Positions 1 through 4,492 of a DNA stretch of 5,737 bases are shown here, piece after piece. The DNA comes from Aeromicrobium sp. (GTDB taxonomy: Bacteria; Actinomycetota; Actinomycetes; Propionibacteriales; Nocardioidaceae). The number at the start of each line of letters is the position of its first letter. The stretch's first letter is position 1. The translations under genes were made by a program, and so were the position numbers. The notes beneath the pieces were generated by a model. It did not search any database. It was given only the letters and a program-made list of their open reading frames with translations, and was not told where the DNA came from. The DNA is taken from the NCBI GenBank assembly GCA_023254755.1, contig JALRKU010000111.1, positions 1-5,737 of the forward strand, given 5' to 3'.

Positions 1-786
1 GGCGTTGTTGCCGCCGAGCTCGAGCAGCGACCGGCCGAGACGGGCGGCCACGCGCGGCGCGACCTCCTTGCCCATCCGGGTCGATCCGGTGGCCGAGACG
101 AGCGGGACGCGCGGGTCGTCGACCAACACCTCGCCGACCGCGCTGCCGCCGAGGACGACCTGGGACAGCGCCTGCGGCGCCCCCACTCGTCGGGCAGCCT
201 CCGCCGCCAGGGCCTGGCAGGCGAGCGCGGTCAGCAAGGTCTTCTCCGACGGCTTCCAGACCACGGCGTCGCCGGCGACGAGCGCGAGGGCGGCGTTCCA
301 GGACCAGACGGCCACGGGGAAGTTGAACGCGGAGATGACGCCGACGACACCGAGCGGGTGCCACTGCTCCATCATCCGGTGTCCCGGTCGCTCGGTCGCG
401 ATCGTCAGGCCGTGCAGCTGCCGCGAGAGCCCCACCGCGAGGTCGCAGATGTCGATCATCTCCTGGACCTCGCCCAGGCCCTCGGACACGATCTTGCCGG
501 CCTCGATCGAGACCAGCGCTCCGAGGTCGTCCTTGTGCTCGCGCAACAGCTCACCCAGCTCGCGCACCAGTCGACCGCGGACCGGCGCCGGCACGCTGCG
601 CCACTGCAGGAACGCGGCGTGGGCCCGACCGACGGCCTGCTCGACGTCGGCTGCCGAGTGCGCCCGGAGGCGACCGATCTCCGAGCCGTCGATCGGCGAG
701 CGGCACTCCAGCTCACCCTCGGCGTCGAAGGGGTCGCCGGCGCCGACGCGCTGGAGGATGTCGCGGGCCTGCTGCTGGATCGTCAT
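1..786 (-). CDS. ALDH7-family aldehyde dehydrogenase, probable L-piperideine-6-carboxylate (aminoadipate semialdehyde) dehydrogenase, C-terminally truncated by window edge
   Basis: NAD(P)-dependent oxidation of an aldehyde to its acid; the closest remembered family is bacterial L-piperideine-6-carboxylate / alpha-aminoadipate semialdehyde dehydrogenase (Pcd/AmaB, antiquitin-like ALDH7) of lysine catabolism. The minus-strand reading frame runs open from ATG at 784-786 to base 1, giving 262 of the roughly 500 residues expected. Visible are the stretch ISAFNFPVAVWSWN (151-164) with catalytic Asn155, the cofactor motif WKPSEK (177-182) with Lys178, the Rossmann motif GSTRMG (234-239) and LELGGNN (255-261) with general base Glu256. 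The catalytic Cys lies outside the window. The segment around residues 109-136 (EMIDICDLAVGLSRQLHGL) is typical of this subfamily. The start is supported by an upstream AGGGG about 11 nt away and by agreement with the family N-terminus. It is transcribed away from a LysR gene that may control it. Substrate is inferred from family resemblance; a different semialdehyde is possible. Confidence 0.85.
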   Translation of the reverse strand, partial: MTIQQQARDILQRVGAGDPFDAEGELECRSPIDGSEIGRLRAHSAADVEQAVGRAHAAFLQWRSVPAPVRGRLVRELGELLREHKDDLGALVSIEAGKIVSEGLGEVQEMIDICDLAVGLSRQLHGLTIATERPGHRMMEQWHPLGVVGVISAFNFPVAVWSWNAALALVAGDAVVWKPSEKTLLTALACQALAAEAARRVGAPQALSQVVLGGSAVGEVLVDDPRVPLVSATGSTRMGKEVAPRVAARLGRSLLELGGNNA

Positions 787-853
787 GCACCGATGATCCC
801 CTGAGTGAACGCGCCTGCCCTAGGGTGTGAAGCAGATCTTAAGGAGAATCACG
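787..853. promoter_or_regulatory. Divergent control region between ALDH and lysR genes
   Basis: The 67 bp between the two divergent start codons must carry both promoters. It contains a perfect 8-bp palindrome CCCTAGGG (818-825), two copies of GTGAA exactly 22 bp apart (805-809 and 827-831), and TAGGGT (821-826), which fits the TAnnnT -10 pattern for lysR. No convincing -35 element is visible. LysR-type regulators usually bind such shared intergenic regions, so this is the expected operator location, but which bases are bound cannot be decided here. Confidence 0.4.
841..846 (+). promoter_or_regulatory. Shine-Dalgarno site of lysR-type gene
   Basis: AAGGAG sits 7 nt before ATG at 854. This near-perfect site decides the start against the upstream in-frame GTG at 827, which would add nine residues (MKQILRRIT) and place the ribosome site inside the coding region. 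Confidence 0.85.
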
Positions 854-1777
854 ATGGACCGGCTCCCCGACGCGGCGCGCCTGGTGACGTTCGCCCGCGT
901 CGCACGGCACGGCAGCCTGACGTCGGCGGCCCGGTCGCTCGGCATCACCACCTCGGCCGTCTCGCAGCAGATGACGGCGCTCGAGGCCGAGTGCGGAGTC
1001 CGCCTGCTCGACCGCGAGCCACGCGGCGCCGTGCTGACCAGCGCCGGCGAGGTGCTGCTGCAGCGGGCCGACGAGCTCGTGCGGCACCTCGACGAGACCG
1101 CCACGACGATGGCCCAGCTCAGCGGCGAGCTCGCGGGCCGCGTCCGCGTCTCGACGATCGCCTCCGGTGCGACGTCGCTGATCCTGCCGGCCGCCCGGGT
1201 GCTCGACCGCACGGCCCCGGCCGTCGCGATGACCGTGTCGGTGCACGAGCCGCAGGCGAGCCTCGAGGCCCTGGACGACGGCGCGGTCGACCTCGCGCTG
1301 ATCGACGTCTACGACCACGTGCCGCTGGCCCTGCCCTCGCACCTGCTCGTCGAGGAGGTCCTCACCGAGCCCCTCGTGCTCGTCACCCACCGCGACGCCG
1401 ACGTCCCGCGCCGCCCCACCCTCGAGGCGCTCTCGACGCACGACTGGGTGCTGCCGCCGGCCACCTCGGCGTGCGGCGCCGCGACCCGGCACGCCTGCCG
1501 CGCCGCCGGCTTCGAGCCTCGCTCGGCGTGGGAGACCGAGGACCTCCTGCTGCTCGTCGCCGCGGTGTCGCGGGGCGAAGGCGTGGCGCTGCTGCCGCGC
1601 CGCGCGGTGGCCGACTCGGTGGCGCCCGTCGAGATCAGACGACTCGTCTCGCCCGTGCTCGGGCGCAGGCTGCTCCTCGTGGCGCGCAACGCCACCGCCC
1701 AGCGCCCCATCGTGCGAGCCTGCCTCGACGCCATCCACCACGTGGGCCGTCGGGCGCCCGCTCCCGCGACCGCCTGA
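854..1777 (+). CDS. LysR-family transcriptional regulator
   Basis: A 307-residue DNA-binding regulator of standard LysR length. Residues 6-65 form the winged helix-turn-helix: LVTFARVARHGSLTSAARSL followed by SAVSQQMTALE (34-44) as recognition helix and RLLDREPRGAVLTSAGE as wing. Residues 66-92 fit the linker helix, and residues 93-295 fit the periplasmic-binding-protein-like effector domain (GRVRVSTIAS at the start, GEGVALLPRRAV near 241-252). It lies head-to-head with the ALDH7-type dehydrogenase gene, the classic arrangement in which a LysR protein activates its divergent neighbour. The effector is therefore likely a metabolite of that pathway, possibly a lysine or aminoadipate derivative. 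That target and ligand are inference from position only. The gene ends 48 bp before the convergent marR stop. Confidence 0.9.
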   Translation: MDRLPDAARLVTFARVARHGSLTSAARSLGITTSAVSQQMTALEAECGVRLLDREPRGAVLTSAGEVLLQRADELVRHLDETATTMAQLSGELAGRVRVSTIASGATSLILPAARVLDRTAPAVAMTVSVHEPQASLEALDDGAVDLALIDVYDHVPLALPSHLLVEEVLTEPLVLVTHRDADVPRRPTLEALSTHDWVLPPATSACGAATRHACRAAGFEPRSAWETEDLLLLVAAVSRGEGVALLPRRAVADSVAPVEIRRLVSPVLGRRLLLVARNATAQRPIVRACLDAIHHVGRRAPAPATA

Positions 1778-1825
1778 AGGCTCGACAGCGGCGACGTCCG
1801 GGGACCAGCCCGCGCCGACCGGTGG
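1778..1825. other. Convergent intergenic gap, no clear terminator
   Basis: This 48-bp stretch separates the 3' ends of the lysR-type and marR-type genes. Only weak inverted elements are visible (for example GTCC-GG-GGAC near 1797-1806, and CAGCGG here paired with a distant CCGCTG inside the marR 3' end). I see no strong hairpin comparable with those at 3254 and 3387. Confidence 0.5.
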
Positions 1826-2272
1826 TCACGACCGCTGCCGAGCGATCCCCGTCGCTGTCCGCAGGATCTCGACGAGCTGCTGCTGCTCCTCCTGCGACAA
1901 CAGGGCGAGCGCGCGCGCGTTCGCCTCGACGACGGCGCCGTGCAGCAGGGCCTGGGTGGTCCGCCCCTGGGCGGTGAGGGTCACCAGCTTGCGACGACGA
2001 TCGTCCGGGTCGTCCTCTCGCGCGATCCAGCCACGCGCCTCCAGCGCGTTGAGCACGCGGGTCGTGTCGCCGGCGTCCTGTCCACTGATCTCCGCGACTC
2101 CGGACTGGTGCACCGGCCCGTACTCCTCGACCGCGGTCAGGATCGCGAACTCGGGTCGCGACGTCCCCAGGCCGTCGAGCGCCGCCCCGACCTCCGCGCG
2201 CGCCGTCTGCGCGAGATGGGCGAGCAGCCAGCTCGGCAGGTGGCCGAGCACGGCCGAGGGACGCGTCTTCAC
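1826..2272 (-). CDS. MarR-family transcriptional regulator
   Basis: A 148-residue winged-helix repressor of usual MarR length. Residues about 10-35 are the N-terminal dimerisation helix, residues 38-62 the first DNA-binding helices (SRPEFAILTAVEEYGPVHQSGVAE), and 64-81 the recognition helix (GQDAGDTTRVLNALEARG). Residues 83-100 are the wing with the hallmark DPDDRRRKLVTLT, and 101-148 the C-terminal dimerisation helices. An in-frame TAG at 2282-2284 limits the N-terminus, so the start is GTG at 2272 or GTG at codon 8. No spaced Shine-Dalgarno site precedes 2272, but TAGGCT ends 6 nt before it, suggesting a leaderless mRNA. It is divergent from a haloalkane-dehalogenase-like gene, and the gap contains an inverted repeat suited to a MarR dimer, so it probably represses that gene. 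The inducing ligand is unknown. No Cys-based redox sensor is present: the protein contains no cysteine. Confidence 0.9.
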   Translation of the reverse strand: MKTRPSAVLGHLPSWLLAHLAQTARAEVGAALDGLGTSRPEFAILTAVEEYGPVHQSGVAEISGQDAGDTTRVLNALEARGWIAREDDPDDRRRKLVTLTAQGRTTQALLHGAVVEANARALALLSQEEQQQLVEILRTATGIARQRS

Positions 2273-2278
2273 CCCTCG

Positions 2279-2309
2279 AGCCTAGCGCCGCGAAGCCTTC
2301 TCTTGGCAA
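2279..2309 (-). promoter_or_regulatory. Predicted leaderless promoter of marR-type gene
   Basis: On the minus strand a -35-like TTGCCA (2304-2309) and a -10-like TAGGCT (2279-2284) are separated by 19 bp. The -10 ends six bases before the GTG start codon (2272). In Actinobacteria a TAnnnT box 6-7 nt before the start codon commonly marks leaderless transcripts. The 19-bp spacer is longer than ideal. Confidence 0.45.
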
Positions 2310-2332
2310 GACCAACGAACTGGACGTATCGT
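2303..2332 (+). promoter_or_regulatory. Predicted promoter of dehalogenase-like gene
   Basis: TTGGCA (2303-2308) matches the TTGACA -35 consensus in five of six bases, and TATCGT (2327-2332) fits TAnnnT; the spacer is 18 bp. The predicted start of transcription is near 2339, giving a leader of about 20 nt that holds the Shine-Dalgarno site. The -35 box overlaps, base for base, the opposing marR -35 (TTGGCAA read on the other strand is TTGCCAA). Confidence 0.5.
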
Positions 2333-2336
2333 TGGT
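2311..2336. promoter_or_regulatory. Probable MarR operator, 8-bp inverted repeat
   Basis: ACCAACGA (2311-2318) and TCGTTGGT (2329-2336) are perfect inverted copies separated by 10 bp. A symmetric site of about this size suits a MarR dimer. The left arm lies in the spacer and the right arm overlaps the -10 box of the predicted hydrolase promoter, so occupancy would block that gene. A second small palindrome, TTGGT-TGC-ACCAA (2332-2344), overlaps the right arm and covers the predicted transcription start. Binding is inferred; the symmetry is seen directly. Confidence 0.6.
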
Positions 2337-2346
2337 TGCACCAATG

Positions 2347-2352
2347 AAAGGA
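2347..2352 (+). promoter_or_regulatory. Shine-Dalgarno site of dehalogenase-like gene
   Basis: AAAGGA lies 6 nt before ATG at 2359 and selects this start over the in-frame ATG at 2344 and TTG at 2332, both of which lie in the operator/promoter region. Confidence 0.75.
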
Positions 2353-2358
2353 CTCCTC

Positions 2359-3234
2359 ATGGCGACGACCATCAACAGCCACGACACACCGGTCCTCGAC
2401 TCGTGGATCACCACCACGCGGTCCGGCGCAGAGTCCGGGCGGGCTCTCGTGTTCCTGCACGGCAACCCGGCGTCGTCGACGATCTGGCAGCACGTCGTCG
2501 CCGCCCTGCCCGATCGACGCGTCCTGGCGCCCGACCTCATCGGGATGGGCGCCTCGGGCAAGCCCGACGTGGCCTACTCGCTCGACGACCACGCGCGGTA
2601 CCTCGATGCGTGGTTCGACGCCGAGGACCTCGACGACGTCGTCCTGATCGGGCACGACTGGGGCGGCGCGCTCGCCGTCGACTGGGCCCGCCGTCATCCC
2701 GACCGTGTCGCCGGCATCGCCGTGATGGAGGCCGTCCTCCGGTCGATCCCGCTCGAGTCGATCTCTCCGCAGGCGATCGCCCGCACGCAGATGATCCGCA
2801 GCGGCGAGGGCGAGCGTTTCGTGCTCGACACCGACCAGTTCATCCGCACCGCCTTCACCGCGGGTGTCATGAACGCCGTCGACGCAGGACGACTGGCCAC
2901 GTACCTGGCGCCCTTCCCCACGCCCGCGTCGCGGCGGCCGATCCTGGCCTGGGCGCGACAGCTGCCGGTCGGGGGCGAACCCCGAGCGGTCGTCGAGCGA
3001 CTCCAGGCGGCACACGGCTACCTCGCCGCCTCGACCGAGACACCCAAGCTGCTCATCCGGTTCCACGGATCGCCGACCCTGGTGATCGGGGACGACACCG
3101 AGCAGTGGTGCCGGGACACGTTCGCGTCGCTCGACGTCGCCGACGGGGGCGCGTCGGGCCACCATGCTCCCGAAGACCGACCCGACGCCGTCGCTCACCA
3201 CCTGAGCGAGTGGTTCGGTCGGCGAGGCGTGTGA
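2359..3234 (+). CDS. Haloalkane dehalogenase-family alpha/beta hydrolase
   Basis: A 291-residue cytoplasmic alpha/beta-fold hydrolase resembling DhaA/LinB-type (HLD-II) haloalkane dehalogenases, which hydrolyse carbon-halogen bonds to an alcohol, halide and proton. The key residues can all be placed: halide-binding Asn36 in LHGNPAS (33-39), nucleophile Asp100 and halide-binding Trp101 in GHDWGG (98-103), catalytic acid Glu124 in AVMEAV (121-126), and base His268 in SGHHAPED (266-273). Other family stretches are APDLIGMGASGKPD (57-70), DHARYLDAWF (77-86) and QLPVGGEP (201-208). Length is close to the usual 290-300 residues, and no signal peptide is seen. It is divergent from a MarR regulator with a symmetric operator in between and is followed within 20 bp by a strong terminator, so it is a single-gene unit. 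The same fold includes Renilla-type luciferases and other hydrolases, so dehalogenase activity and substrate remain inference. Confidence 0.8.
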   Translation: MATTINSHDTPVLDSWITTTRSGAESGRALVFLHGNPASSTIWQHVVAALPDRRVLAPDLIGMGASGKPDVAYSLDDHARYLDAWFDAEDLDDVVLIGHDWGGALAVDWARRHPDRVAGIAVMEAVLRSIPLESISPQAIARTQMIRSGEGERFVLDTDQFIRTAFTAGVMNAVDAGRLATYLAPFPTPASRRPILAWARQLPVGGEPRAVVERLQAAHGYLAASTETPKLLIRFHGSPTLVIGDDTEQWCRDTFASLDVADGGASGHHAPEDRPDAVAHHLSEWFGRRGV

Positions 3235-3253
3235 GCTCCGCCCTCAATCGCGA

Positions 3254-3286
3254 CGAAGGCCCCCGGCGCCATGCCGGGGGCCTTCG
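3254..3286 (+). terminator. Hairpin terminator downstream of dehalogenase-like gene
   Basis: A perfect 14-bp stem, CGAAGGCCCCCGGC (3254-3267) with its complement (3273-3286), closes a 5-nt loop GCCAT. It begins 20 bp after the hydrolase stop codon. There is no T-run, as is common for actinobacterial terminators. Being symmetric, it could also stop minus-strand transcription from the tRNA side. Confidence 0.8.
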
Positions 3287-3296
3287 CGGTGTCGAG

Positions 3297-3310
3297 TGGA
3301 GCATAGGAGA
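3297..3310 (-). pseudogene. tRNA-Ala 3'-end remnant
   Basis: On the minus strand these 14 bases equal the 3' end of the intact tRNA-Ala at 3430-3443: part of the T-stem, the acceptor 3' strand ATGCTCC and discriminator A. The rest of the tRNA is absent. On the minus strand AGGAG (3334-3338) then lies 24 nt before CTCCT (3305-3309), as if the T-stem survived with its 7-nt loop replaced. Confidence 0.65.
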
Positions 3311-3337
3311 GTCCGTCCCTCGCTGCGCTCGGTCTCC

Positions 3338-3374
3338 TCGAATCACCGTGCCAGATCTCGACACCACGAAGGCC
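3338..3374 (+). other. Possible opposite-strand tRNA 3'-end remnant with partial repeat copy
   Basis: Bases 3357-3374 (CTCGACACCACGAAGGCC) are the inverted copy, with one mismatch, of 3279-3296. In the intact locus the same sequence, read on the minus strand, follows directly after the tRNA discriminator base. Here it is preceded by TCGAAT (3338-3343, T-loop-like), CACCG (3344-3348), a 7-nt acceptor-like segment and one base. The spacing equals that of a tRNA 3' half, but the stems do not match tRNA-Ala, so this reading is speculative. Confidence 0.3.
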
Positions 3375-3381
3375 CTCACGA

Positions 3382-3443
3382 CGCGACGAAGGCCCCCGGC
3401 GCCATGCCGGGGGCCTTCGCGGTGTCGAGTGGAGCATAGGAGA
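3382..3443. repeat. 62-bp direct repeat, copy 2 (terminator plus intact tRNA-Ala 3' end)
   Basis: This is the second identical copy, joined to the complete tRNA-Ala gene and therefore probably the parental one. Copies 1 and 2 flank 71 bp of unlike sequence (3311-3381). Confidence 0.9.
3387..3419 (-). terminator. Hairpin terminator downstream of tRNA-Ala
   Basis: This is the same perfect 14-bp stem and 5-nt loop as at 3254-3286. It starts 10 bp past the 3' end of the minus-strand tRNA gene, the right place to end its transcript. No T-run follows. Confidence 0.8.
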
Positions 3444-3502
3444 TTCGAACTCCTGACCTCTTCGATGCGAACGAAGCGCGCTACCAACTGCGCCAATGCC
3501 CC
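3430..3502 (-). tRNA. tRNA-Ala (anticodon CGC)
   Basis: A 73-nt complete cloverleaf on the minus strand. The acceptor GGGGCAT pairs with ATGCTCC and includes the G3:U70 wobble that identifies alanine tRNAs. The D-stem is GCGC/GCGC. The anticodon stem CTTCG/CGAAG closes the loop TTCGCAT with anticodon CGC (reads GCG). The T-arm is AGGAG-TTCGAAT-CTCCT, and the discriminator is A73. CCA is not encoded: CTC follows. The gene lies 45 bp after the sepX stop, has its own probable -10 box and a terminator just downstream. Confidence 0.97.
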
Positions 3503-3512
3503 TCGGCCCGAA

Positions 3513-3518
3513 AGTCTA
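3513..3518 (-). promoter_or_regulatory. Probable -10 box of tRNA-Ala
   Basis: TAGACT on the minus strand fits TAnnnT and lies 10 bp before the mature tRNA 5' end, predicting a leader of only a few nucleotides. No recognisable -35 is seen. Confidence 0.45.
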
Positions 3519-3521
3519 ACA

Positions 3522-3540
3522 GGGCGCCAGCGCCCCGCTG
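3522..3540 (-). terminator. Weak overlapping hairpins after sepX-like gene
   Basis: Two competing 5-bp stems, GGGCG-CCAG-CGCCC (3522-3535) and CAGCG-CCC-CGCTG (3528-3540), lie 8-26 bp beyond the sepX stop. They could form a modest terminator between sepX and the tRNA, but both are short and lack a T-run, so readthrough into the tRNA gene is possible. Confidence 0.3.
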
Positions 3541-3547
3541 CACCGGA

Positions 3548-4411
3548 TCAGCCGTTGACGGCGCGGCGCTCGTCGCCCGCCTCGGCGGCCTCGTCGCGGC
3601 GCTGCGGGAGCTCGGTGTCCTCGCCCTCGACGTGGCCCGACGTCCAGGTGCCGGGCTGGGTGAAGTCGATCGTGCGGACCGTGCGACCGGCCCGCGGCTT
3701 CGTGACGTACGTCGGCACCGTGATGGGCAGCGGGTCCCAGAGGGCCTCGCCGGCAGTCGACACGCTGGGCACCGCGATGACGACCTGGTCGTCGAGCGCG
3801 TCGTCCTCGAGCGGTCGCTCCTCCATGACGTGCGGGCGACCCGGATCGACGTCCTCGATCTGACCCGACACGACGACGGTGTCCTCGTCCTCCATCGGCC
3901 GTGCCGCCGTCACGTCGCTCGCGCGACGCGTGCGCTCGCCGCGGACCTTCGACGCCTTCGGCCGCGACAGGCCGAGCTCGCCGCGCACCTGGACGCGGCA
4001 CGCCACCAGCCAGGCGACGATCAGCACGACGGGAGCGACGACCGCGAGCGACGGGACGACCGACGCCACGGCCAGCCCGGAGACGACGACCAGCAGGCCG
4101 AGCAGGGTCAGCAGCGTGCGACGACGACGGCGGGCCGCGAGCCGCGCAGCAGGTCGGTCGAGCGCACGGGGAACGGGAGCAGGATCGACCTCAGCCGTCG
4201 ACGGCGCCACCTCGGGCTCCTCGTCGACGACCTCGTGACGCGCGGGCGGGACGATGACCCGCCCGGTGGTGCCGGCCTCCTCGACCGTGGCGTGACGCCC
4301 GGCCTCGTCGTAGCGACGCAGGACCAGGGGCACGAAGTAGGCAGCCCACACCGCGACGACGAACGCGATGATCAATCCGCTGGTGGCACCCACGTGAAGA
4401 ACGGTAGGCAC
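3548..4411 (-). CDS. sepX: SepX/GlpR-family membrane divisome protein
   Basis: A 287-residue membrane protein of the actinobacterial SepX (Streptomyces) / GlpR (Corynebacterium) family, which acts in cell division; GlpR is the membrane receptor for the gephyrin-like MoeA homologue Glp that binds FtsZ. Seen directly: an N-terminal membrane segment (about 11-31) followed by LRRYDEA, an acidic/proline-rich linker (about 40-85), an Arg run (94-98), two adjacent membrane segments (about 99-119 and 122-139), and a long soluble acidic tail. The tail holds a conserved-looking C-terminal motif WDPLPITVPTYV (225-236) then RTVRTIDF and GTWTSGH to 260. The start is GTG at 4411, with no clear Shine-Dalgarno site; GTG at 4393 (codon 7) has TACCGT seven bases upstream and may be a leaderless start. 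It lies downstream of moaC-mog-rimJ, matching the synteny of this family. Assignment rests on topology, motif and gene order; the role here is inferred. Confidence 0.8.
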   Translation of the reverse strand: MPTVLHVGATSGLIIAFVVAVWAAYFVPLVLRRYDEAGRHATVEEAGTTGRVIVPPARHEVVDEEPEVAPSTAEVDPAPVPRALDRPAARLAARRRRRTLLTLLGLLVVVSGLAVASVVPSLAVVAPVVLIVAWLVACRVQVRGELGLSRPKASKVRGERTRRASDVTAARPMEDEDTVVVSGQIEDVDPGRPHVMEERPLEDDALDDQVVIAVPSVSTAGEALWDPLPITVPTYVTKPRAGRTVRTIDFTQPGTWTSGHVEGEDTELPQRRDEAAEAGDERRAVNG

Positions 4412-4492
4412 TCGGCCGCCCGCGACCCAGGAGCCCCGCCGCGTGTCGTTCGACTTTCTGGGGCGGATGTGACTGGAGTGGTCACGACCCGA
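4412..4492. other. Gap between rimJ-like and sepX-like genes
   Basis: These 81 bp break the otherwise overlapping minus-strand run, so sepX may have its own promoter. A GTGAC/GTCAC inverted repeat with a 7-nt loop (4469-4485) lies just past the rimJ stop. It is too short for a confident terminator. No convincing -35/-10 pair was found apart from TACCGT inside the first codons of the longer sepX reading frame. Confidence 0.4.

Larger units (their letters stand above)
3249..3310. repeat. 62-bp direct repeat, copy 1 (terminator plus tRNA-Ala 3' fragment)
   Basis: Identical over 62 bp to 3382-3443, a 133-bp offset. It contains the hairpin at 3254-3286 and ends with bases 3297-3310, which match the last 14 nt of the tRNA-Ala gene in the same orientation. 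Identity stops at 3311. A short GCCCTCA just upstream is also shared, so the duplicated unit was somewhat longer. Confidence 0.9.

Noticed and set aside
5..796. Long plus-strand open frame opposite the ALDH gene
   Set aside because: The minus-strand frame encodes an unmistakable ALDH; the plus-strand product is low-complexity Arg/Ser/Pro-rich, a GC-bias shadow.
839..1741. 300-codon minus-strand frame opposite lysR
   Set aside because: Antisense shadow of the LysR gene, with Gly/Arg/Asp-biased composition and no recognisable domain.
2269..3201. 310-codon minus-strand frame opposite the dehalogenase-like gene
   Set aside because: Shadow frame; the plus strand holds all the catalytic motifs of an alpha/beta hydrolase.
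3195..3437. 80-codon minus-strand frame with repeated MLHSTPRRP / YAPLDTAKAPGM segments
   Set aside because: Its internal repetition comes from the 62-bp DNA repeats and terminators rather than from a coding constraint.
3249..3443. CRISPR-like or attL/attR-bounded mobile element
   Set aside because: There are only two repeats, with a 71-bp interval and no cas, integrase or cargo genes; a full element is not present, only a possible scar.
3053..3496. Minus-strand frame beginning MAQLVARFVRIEEVRSSNLL
   Set aside because: This is the well-known spurious translation of a tRNA gene (here tRNA-Ala); not a protein.
4443..4447. GACAC (minus strand) upstream of sepX as a WhiA-type site
   Set aside because: A lone 5-mer is expected by chance in this GC-rich DNA, and the presence of WhiA control here is unsupported.
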